Positions 56,389 to 64,000 of a DNA stretch of 64,000 nucleotides are shown in pieces (position 1 is the stretch's first letter; the number at the start of each line of letters is the position of its first letter). The stretch lies in assembly GCA_010645155.1 (NCBI GenBank), contig CM021322.1, positions 11,743,841 to 11,807,840 of the forward strand, given 5' to 3'. The notes below the pieces were generated by a model that searched no databases, had not been told where the DNA came from, and was given only the letters and a program-made list of their open reading frames with translations. Source of the DNA: Tigriopus japonicus (Eukaryota > Arthropoda > Copepoda > Harpacticoida > Harpacticidae). The position numbers were made by a program, and so were the translations under genes.

Positions 56389-57683
56389 GTCTCAAGGTGT
56401 AAAATAATTCAGTGTTTTTCTTCAATTGAAAGATGGTTAGCCGTGATTTATAGCAAGTTTATTTCGTACTGAAAAGCTGTCAGTAAAAACAGAAAAATAA
56501 ATTCTTGATAGTGTCGTTTAAAGCCTACAGGGTGACACATAAATCTTTGCCCGTTGGCAATCATAACAAAATCACTTATTTTTGCCTTACTAATTGCAAA
56601 CGAAGAAGGTTTACAAAATGAAATATGTTTATCAGTCATTTACAAACTACTTTTAAATGTTATACATTTATTTGTAGGAAAACACCAAAATGAATTGATT
56701 CCCTATGGCCATGTTTATGATAAAAGTTGATGTGTCAATGATTTGAGAAGCACCCAAAGGACGATATACAATTGCCCCTTTATGGTTGGTTTCCGTGAAT
56801 TCAAATTTTGATGATGGTTCATTGATCGTCAAAAGAGCAAATCAGGTTTTATAACATGATGTGAATTCTGTTTGAGTCGCGTTGTATGAGTGTTGGAAAA
56901 ATCCAATGGAGGTTTTCAATTGTCTGGATTCAATTTAGGCTTTTGGGACCGTCAGAAGACATTTGCACCAACTAATTTTGACAAACTATTTTATCATCAG
57001 GGTCCAGGTCAATATCTCTTGGTCCTGTTAAATTTTGAGACATTTCTCTTGTTAAATCATGAAGTTTTTCAATCTGTTCTGGAACCATTAGCTTTCTTCT
57101 TCTCGCCAAAAATGAAACGTCTTCCATTTCAAGGCGAGTTAATATGACTCTAATTAATCTTGTATTCAATTGATCCAACTTCAATCACGCTCACAGGCAC
57201 CCTCCATATGTATAGCAACTGATTTGGGTGTCATTTTAAAATGCGAGATCAAGACAGGTCTTGTACAATACTTTTTCGAAAACAATCAGGAATTATGGAC
57301 ATTGGAAATATTGCCGGAATCTAGCTCTGGGGATTAAGTTCCTTTGGCACCATTGATCACTCGTATGGAAAAGTGTAAAAGCTAAAAGTAGCTGATTGAA
57401 AGAGAGCAAAAGCTATTTCTAGGCTTTGTTCTTTGATTATTGAAAAGCGAAGGTATACAAGATTTTGGCTTGTTTCTGAGGTGGCAAAGATTTATGGGTC
57501 ACAGTGTAGACGAGAACGTCCCAGAGAGGCGGGAAAGTTGAGAACACCAGAAGAAATCAAGTTGTTAAATGCAACACTGAAATTTAGGAAGACTTGGGGA
57601 GAACCTTCTGTCCCTTAGCATATTATGTATCTGGCCGCTTAGTCGTCTGTGGTTTGGATTTGCCAATATTTATGCCTACCAGC
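56389..57683. other. Intergenic DNA with unassigned short frames
   Basis: The minus-strand frame 57184-56972 (70 codons, charged, EDVSFLARRRKLMVPEQIEKL) and the plus-strand frame 57433-57618 look more protein-like than the surrounding DNA. They could be scraps of a decayed retroelement gene. I do not recognise the family and call no gene. Confidence 0.25.
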
Positions 57684-58899
57684 CAGGGTGGGCATTTTTC
57701 GACATCGAGAGAGTTTTGGACACCGTAGTGTCCAAAAGTGTCCAAAAATACCCAAATGGTGTCCAAAAATACCCACAAGGTGTCCAAGAATACCCAGAGG
57801 GTGTCCAAAAATTCCCAAAGGGTGTCCAAAAATCCCCAGAAGGTGTCCAAAAATCCCCATGAGATGTCCATAAGTGTCCAAAAGTCCAACAAACGTAAAA
57901 GAAAGTTGTACAAATCAGACAAAAAACCAGTTACACTTCATTAGTAATTGAATTCTAAAGAATGCATGTTTATATACTTAAACAAAAATAGTTCTATTAA
58001 TGGATACATTACTTGCAGAAATAAACTTAGCCATGATTACTTCAACCCTCGGTCATGAGGGTTGAAGTATTTGCCTCACTGATTACAATAATATATATTC
58101 ATTTGTAAAACGTAAGAACAATTTACATGTTTTGTTTATACAATATGATAAAATGTGTGTAACTGTTCAAAATGTTTCAAGATTTACATATTATTTCCTC
58201 ATCTGTAAATAAGAGTCTTGTCTTTTTAATAGTAAATCAACACTGCTTAAATTAATTGGCAAAAGCATTTTAATACCCACATTGCAATCTGATATCAGTT
58301 TGAGTGTGCTTTATTATAGTTTACATTTTTTTGGACAGTCAGTTCAAAAGACTTCTTGCCTCTTGGATGGGAAACACTTGCAACAATGATAAACTTAGGA
58401 ATATAAGTCAAAATACTTAGTAACCTTCTCTTGTTACTAATCATGACACAATTAGCTTTAAAATGTACTTGCATACTATGTTTAACATGGAGTGTGGTGT
58501 GAGCGTGTTATTAGTGGTCCCAGTCTCACATCCGTTCGTTTGTTCATTCCTTTTGTCGATCATTCTTTCCCAAGTTTTGGACGACGCTCGGTGGTCAAAT
58601 GAAAAGAGTGGAAAGTTCAAATGTCCAGTTTGGCCTTCAAGTTATTGGCTCATTTAATGTGTTAAGTGTAAGTTTGTTATGCGGAATTGACTTATTCTTG
58701 CTTAGATTTCGTCAAGCGACGTTTATTTTGGAAAGAAAGTTTAAAGAATGTTATTCTTAGAAAGTTTTTAACCATTATCTTTCGAATTATTATTTTTGGA
58801 CACTTTTGGACACTCTTATTTTTGGACACTTTTGGACACCTTTTGGACACCTTTTGGACAGGGGTGGACAAAATGTCCAAAAATCAAATGCCCACCCTG
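57684..58899 (+). mobile_element. Non-autonomous hAT-type element, copy 2 (1216 bp)
   Basis: Perfect inverted ends CAGGGTGGGCATTT / AAATGCCCACCCTG with an exact 8-bp duplication CTACCAGC (57676-57683 and 58900-58907). It matches copy 1 (36562-37679) over its length, in the opposite orientation. TGTCCAAAA motifs are arrayed at 57715-57890 and TTTTGGACA motifs at 58795-58880. A roughly 64-codon frame at 58463-58657 is kept open in both copies with about 9 residue differences, but it is not a transposase. An insertion of roughly 60-70 bp with a perfect 12-bp hairpin (58039-58068) is absent from copy 1. Confidence 0.9.
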
Positions 58900-58907
58900 C
58901 TACCAGC

Positions 58908-59917
58908 GCTGCCAGGTCCAAAAGAGGGCTCGTGGCCAAATTTCAGATCAAAACTTGCCCTTCAGCGGCCAAAAATCAGGAATAGTTGCCACTTGGCAGC
59001 CATTTTCTTAATATTATAATTGTTATTGCGAAGAAATTGAGAATCAAAAGAGCACTTCTAAAGATTTTTTTTCCAAAGTTCCATAATTCTGTGCACTTTT
59101 AGTAATGCGCGTGCTAGTAAATAAACGCATGGGAAAAAGCTCCAACTTGACAATAGAGACAAGTTGCTTTAACGTAGAGCTAGGGTTGAAAGATTGATTC
59201 CCCCCGCCTTTGGTCAACATTGGGCTCAAAGGTTGAACATTGTCAACCTATGACAAACATTTTTCAAATCTTGACTGCATTGACTGTTTGCGCCCATATC
59301 TTTCTTGTATTTATATCTCAAAAATTTTAGTATATCTCATAGTGTCATCTTATCATTCGTCGAAAAATTACAACTGAAAAAATTAAAACATAACCTCAAA
59401 TTTAGTTACTCAACTATTCCAAGGTATGAAGCATGGCTTAGAGATGGTAGGATTAAAGGAAAAGGTCAATTTGTACAACAATTAATGAGGAAAGTGATAG
59501 TAAATTTGCAAGGATAATCCAACTTCGTTATTTTTTCTCAAACTAATTGCAAAAAAACTACATTTTTTGACAATAATTTTATTACCAAAATTGGGTGACC
59601 CTGATAATGTCAGCCAAATTCTACGCTTTTCGATCTTCAAGCCCCGGAAACACTGCCAGACCACGGCGTTTGTTTGTTTATTATTTGTATTTTTATATAT
59701 TTGGTTTGTTAGGCGGTGAAGACACCGAGTTTTTTATTTTTGTCCCAAGAGTTCGTTTACCTTGATGATGGTGTTCGGGATACACGCCGATTAACTATTG
59801 CTCATCTCAGACAGACAGACAGACAGACCTATAGATAGGTTCATTCGGCAATCACCAACCAACTAATTAACCAAACAATCATTCAGAAGAGAGAGAGACA
59901 TTTCTTTCCCGATCCCG
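58908..59917. other. Intergenic region upstream of MED16
   Basis: Contains a (CAGA)n run near 59811-59828 and presumably the MED16 promoter and 5' UTR. The duplicated target CTACCAGC at its left border belongs to the hAT insertion. No gene is seen. Confidence 0.45.
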
Positions 59918-62900
59918 ATGGATCTGATGTACAGTACGTACGGCGGAGGTCCGGCTTGGGAAGGCGCCCGCCCCCAGCCCGCCTTGTCCGCCTCGCCCGG
60001 GCCTTCGTCCCCGCCCAACGCCCCTTCCTCCTCCTCCTCCTCAGCGCCCCAGCCACGACCTCAACAACTGCGGCAACGGCTGCCCGCCAGGTTAGTTCGA
60101 CCTAAAGCAGCTCTCCCATGAGCTTGTTTAGTTCTTCCGACGAAGACTACCGAGTCTCAGTTCAGACACGCAGGCATGGATGCCTAAAAGGTTTTCTTAT
60201 TGACGGTGGAGGGGCGGATCTTCGCACGCCCATCGAGCTACGGACACGGAGATGAGCGATGGATGACTAATTAGTTGGGGCCAAGAGCATTTGCAGTTGG
60301 CTTTTGGGTACAGAACATTACAGAGCATTTCTTTATGGATCATTTCGAAGACGTCCTTTTACGATTCTCATGTCAATCCTTGATTTACGCTTACAGTCTC
60401 CGTGATGGCGTGGCCTTGAGTTGCGTGTCCTCGCAAAATGTGCTGGCCTTCAGCTCGCGTCTGAACTGGGCCGCGCCCCCGCATCACGCCCACGGTTCCC
60501 CGGCCGACGGCCTTCATGGCCCGGATCCCGCCGCTTCTCTTTCCTCCGCGTCTTGGTCTTCGGGCTCGCACGTGTTCGTGTGCGATTTGAACACGCCCTG
60601 GGACGTGCATTGGGTCACGTCGCGTTTGGCGCCCATCACGGCCTTGACCTGGGACGAAGCCGGTCGTCAATTGGCTTGGTCCGACGCCCACGGACACGTC
60701 CAGATCTGGACCATGGTGGACTGCGTGCTGTCCCAATGGAAATGCGTCCTCAAGGAGTGTTGGCCCGGCGAAAAGATGATTCGCGCCCAATTTCTGCACG
60801 CCGGACCTAAGGTGAAAAGACAAGGAATTAAACTGATTCACTCGGATTAGGATTGTCAAGTAATTTTAAGCGCTAGCGATGCTTGTAATGTAATATTTAG
60901 AGTTTTGCATTGACATGCCATTACTTTGGCTCTACAAACTGAATAGTCAGATTTGTTGACTTGACCGAGATCTGGAGAAACTGGATTCAAAACGGACAAG
61001 GATGTCGTAGGAGTGTTCATGAAACTTTGTTTGAGATTCATGTTTGTTAGTTCAGTCTTTACCGTCGTGAACTTTGATGAGCCTAACGATAGCTCTTGCT
61101 TTGAATGAAAATTGTCCGCACTGAAGGATTTCGGGAGATGTGCCACCAAAAACCTACCGAAATGAAGATATTTTTCTTTTCAAATTAGGAAAGTAATTGT
61201 GTCGGAATGAAAACAAGAGACAAAATAAGTTATATCAATGAAAAATCATCCAGTCGAAAAATGTGCCTCCTTAAGTTTGCTTTGTATTCTTCGTAGACGG
61301 TGTTGAACAGTGACGGTCTGGAGAGCGCGTCCTACGCCGAGAAATTCACGCGTGTCCCTGGACCGGCCTTGGCCTCGACCTTTGTTCAACGTCGACTGAT
61401 GGCCTTGTCACTCATCAGTTCCTCGGGCGTGTTCACGCTCATCACGATTTCGGCCGGTGGGCAGGTACGCACCGCCCAATCGCTCTTGGGCGGGCGACGA
61501 CGCAAAATCAAACTCGTGTCCATGGCCTTCCTTCGAAGTAAGGCCAACTCTCTTAGTTTTACTTTTAGTTGGGATGTACTTGCTCATTCCACTTCTGTTT
61601 GTTTAGCCGGTCCGTTGGTGGTGGCCTCATCCGATGGCAACCCTCAACACCCAATCCTCATCCACTCGATTGTGCCCTCATTTAACGCATCCGACCAGGT
61701 GTCCCTTCATGTGGAAGACTTTCCCGGGATCTTCTTGAACATTCGACAACAGGGTAAGCCGGCATCATTCATGTCCATTGGGATCAACCGATCACGAACT
61801 GATCTTTGTAGGTGCAACGACGCAAGATGACGATTACCAAGCCGTGGTGGAGCTTTGCTTTGTTATGCGCGATGATTGCGACTCGATCCTAATCGGCACT
61901 CACCACGAATCCGGAGGCAAAGTCCAGCTTTGGGCACTCCAAGACACCCAACACGCCATTCACAAGATCTTTGCCATGAACAGTTCTAGCGGGGCCGATG
62001 GCGGCGGACCCGTGCCCACGCGATTATCCTTACCCGTAAGTGTTCTCAAACCACTCTTATCCATTCATTGCGGTATTCCAAATGACAAAAGACCTACTCC
62101 AGAGCTGGCACTACGTGGAGATGTTTTCGGGCCCCTGTTCAGCTCTCGCCGCTCTAGCCACGCCTCCGTCGTCCCTTCAAAGAGGGGGTGGATCCACGGG
62201 TGCCACTCGATCGTGTTACATCATGGTGGCCTTTGCCGACGGATCCATCCACTGTCTGCTCAGAGACTCACTTCAACACATCGCCAGTGTGGACTTGCCC
62301 AAATCGTGTGATCGCACTTCACACTCGAACCAAAATCAGGCCGATGGCGGCATCAGTACCATGAGTTTCACGGCCACGGCCAATTGTCTCGTGGTCAATG
62401 ACGTTTGGGGTCAGATCCATTTGTATCGTTTGTCGCCGATTTCGGATCCGGGCGGAAGCCACTCGATCGCTTGTTTGGTGAGCATGTACGAGTATTGTTT
62501 GGTGTCGGGGATCGATTTCTGGGATCTGACCTTGTGCACGCGTCACGGATTCATCGAGGCCATTGGCGAGAAGTTGCGCGCCAATTTCGAGCTCCAATCC
62601 GAGAGTCATCGGAGCTACTACTTCTATCAGTTGGCCATGATCGAGTCGTTCTTGTATCGTTTGAGTCCGGCCTTGGAGTATAAGGCCGCGGATTTGTTTG
62701 CTAAGGTCACGCTCATGTCCATTCATGGCGTGTTCAAATCGGCCTTGCGCACTTTGGAAGTCAAATCTTTTCTCGAGGGCGAGATCACCATGGGCAGCTC
62801 CGTTTCAAGTGAGAAGTGGTTTTTATGGGTTTAAGTTTATAGAGTGAAGGATCAGTTTTTGATACATATGGATGTGTTGTTCTCTTGGTAGATATCTTGA

Positions 62901-64000
62901 AACAAAACCCGTCGGAATGTGATGTCGAGAAACTGTTCCAAGTGTTTCAAGGCAATCATGGGACGGATTTGAACACTGAGCCCGGGTTTTGCCAATCGTT
63001 CCAGCACCTGATTCAATGGTCGACCACGTTATGTTTGCATATCTTGGCCGGATTGCCCGAGTACAAACAGATGCGCAAAGGCTTGGGCTTTGATCTGCAC
63101 AAAGATGCTCAGGTGTTGTTGATCCTCCGCGAGATCTTGTACGTGGTCCGGATTTGGAGTCACTTTCAAGAGGGTTGTCTGCCCTCGTTCACTCAAGGAT
63201 CCGATTTGAATGTGATTGCGCAGTGCTTCCAAATGGTCACCAAGCTCAAAGACAATCCCACCGATGAAGGACTTCACGGTAAGACTGATCTACGTATACT
63301 GTGACTAGGGACGGGCGACATGTGCAAAAGACGAGCTTATTTCCAAAAACTTCTTCACTTGCACCTTTGCTTGAAAGCTTCATTATTGAGCACATCCAGT
63401 TACTTTTTTTTATCTTCAAAACTTGTCAACTCAGTTCAGTATGGATTGACTTGAGCTTGTTTGGAAACCAACGTTACAATTTCTAGGAGTAAGCCAAAAG
63501 CACATGCTAGTATTCAAGGTCCTATCGATATGCACTACATGTTCGATGTAGTTCATCGAAATAAGTTTTATGTACGATTTTGGTAATCTATTTTGCAACA
63601 TTGGTAACCACACGTGTATCTTATTTGCCCCCTTTCGTCAGTCACTACTTAGAAGAATCATAGTTTCTCCTGATATTCTTTCTTCTAAAAAAACAGTAGA
63701 GAATGATCCCTTTGTGGCGGACGTATGTCCAACCAACTGAATGAGTCGAAAGATGGAAGTTGACTGCATTTATTACGGCTGAAATAAGTATGTATAGGAA
63801 GGACAGGAAAGAGCAAAGTAGGAGGAAGCGAGAAACCGGTAGATCCGTCAGGGTCGCTATACCTTCTTATATTCTCATTTGTACATACCTCCCCTTCTGT
63901 CTCTGAATGCAGATGATTGCCTTCGTTTGCCGAGTCAAGTGATGCTTCCGCCCTTAAATCTCACGATTAAGGCTCGAGGCGTGGCTCCCATGGTGGTGGC
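59918..64000 (+). CDS. MED16: Mediator complex subunit 16 (5' part, 8 exons, cut by window end)
   Basis: Tail-module subunit of Mediator, linking activators to RNA polymerase II in the nucleus. Exons: 59918-60090, 60397-60811, 61297-61537, 61607-61753, 61812-62035, 62103-62808, 62892-63278, 63913-64000 (continues). Phases 2,0,1,1,0,1,1 match at all seven junctions; about 793 residues are present. The N-terminus is an Ala/Pro/Ser-rich leader (residues 1-57). A WD40/beta-propeller-like region follows (PWDVHWVTSRLAPITALTWDEAGRQLAWSD...VQIW; later WLALQD-like and VAFADGSIHCLLRDSLQ repeats). The conserved helical part begins near residue 500 (EYCLVSGIDFWDL, FQHLIQWSTTLCLHILAGLP, VVRIWSHFQEGCLPS, DDCLRLPSQVMLPPL). 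These match metazoan MED16 in order. The start ATG at 59918 (MDLMY) resembles known MED16 starts (MMDLAY). Confidence 0.92.

Noticed and set aside
56972..57184. 70-codon minus-strand frame of protein-like composition
   Set aside because: Too short and not recognised; noted as a possible retroelement scrap rather than called a gene.
60368..60859. Minus-strand frame opposite MED16 exon 2
   Set aside because: Antisense shadow; the plus-strand frame carries the conserved MED16 sequence and splice sites.

Overview
The window is eukaryotic, from an invertebrate animal and most likely an arthropod. The reasons are intron-split genes with GT/AG junctions, a Nab-type EGR corepressor, a Mediator MED16 subunit and a class II CPD photolyase, all set in AT-rich, transposon-laden intergenic DNA. 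A crustacean such as a copepod is a reasonable guess, but nothing in the sequence proves it.

Layout. (1) 1-2979: repeat-rich DNA holding a miniature hAT-type element and a LINE 3' end with its simple-repeat tail. (2) 3160-4643, plus strand: spermine synthase in five exons. (3) 5683-6909, plus: a single-exon secreted lectin-like protein (Cys-rich N-terminus, C-type-lectin-like middle, F5/8C-like C-terminus). (4) 8078-12169, plus: class II CPD photolyase in three exons, with a one-base frameshift in exon 1 and a long-inverted-repeat element in intron 2. (5) 13253-50355, minus: a NAB corepressor gene covering about 37 kb, with NCD1 and NCD2, a coiled coil, an acidic tract and a low-complexity C-terminus. 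It has two candidate 5' coding exons (49857-50355 and 28185-28674) that both end in phase 1 and both fit the NCD1 exon. Its 22-kb first intron is full of mobile-element remains. (6) 50356-59917: gene-poor DNA dense in small hAT-like elements. (7) 59918-64000, plus: MED16, cut by the window end.

Working through termini and flanks by eye gave five non-autonomous elements with 8-bp target-site duplications and hAT-style ends (371-579, 47697-48589, 54945-55283, 56083-56388, 57684-58899). A sixth, 36562-37679, has an 8-bp duplication with one mismatch. A seventh, degraded copy is at 53534-53711. Two elements (36562-37679 and 57684-58899) belong to one family in opposite orientation, with arrays of a TGTCCAAAA motif near their ends. 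One of these sits inside a dead LINE. A separate long-inverted-repeat family has two copies (10123-10773 and 46462-47255). No transposase gene was recognised.

The host genes do not form a pathway. They are neighbours with unrelated jobs: polyamine synthesis, extracellular recognition, UV-damage repair and transcriptional control (NAB and MED16). The NAB and photolyase genes converge at about 12.2-13.2 kb. The NAB and MED16 genes diverge from the 50.4-59.9 kb spacer. Exon junctions were placed by eye from splice signals plus reading-frame phase and agree throughout; transcript data would be needed for UTRs and for the true first exons.
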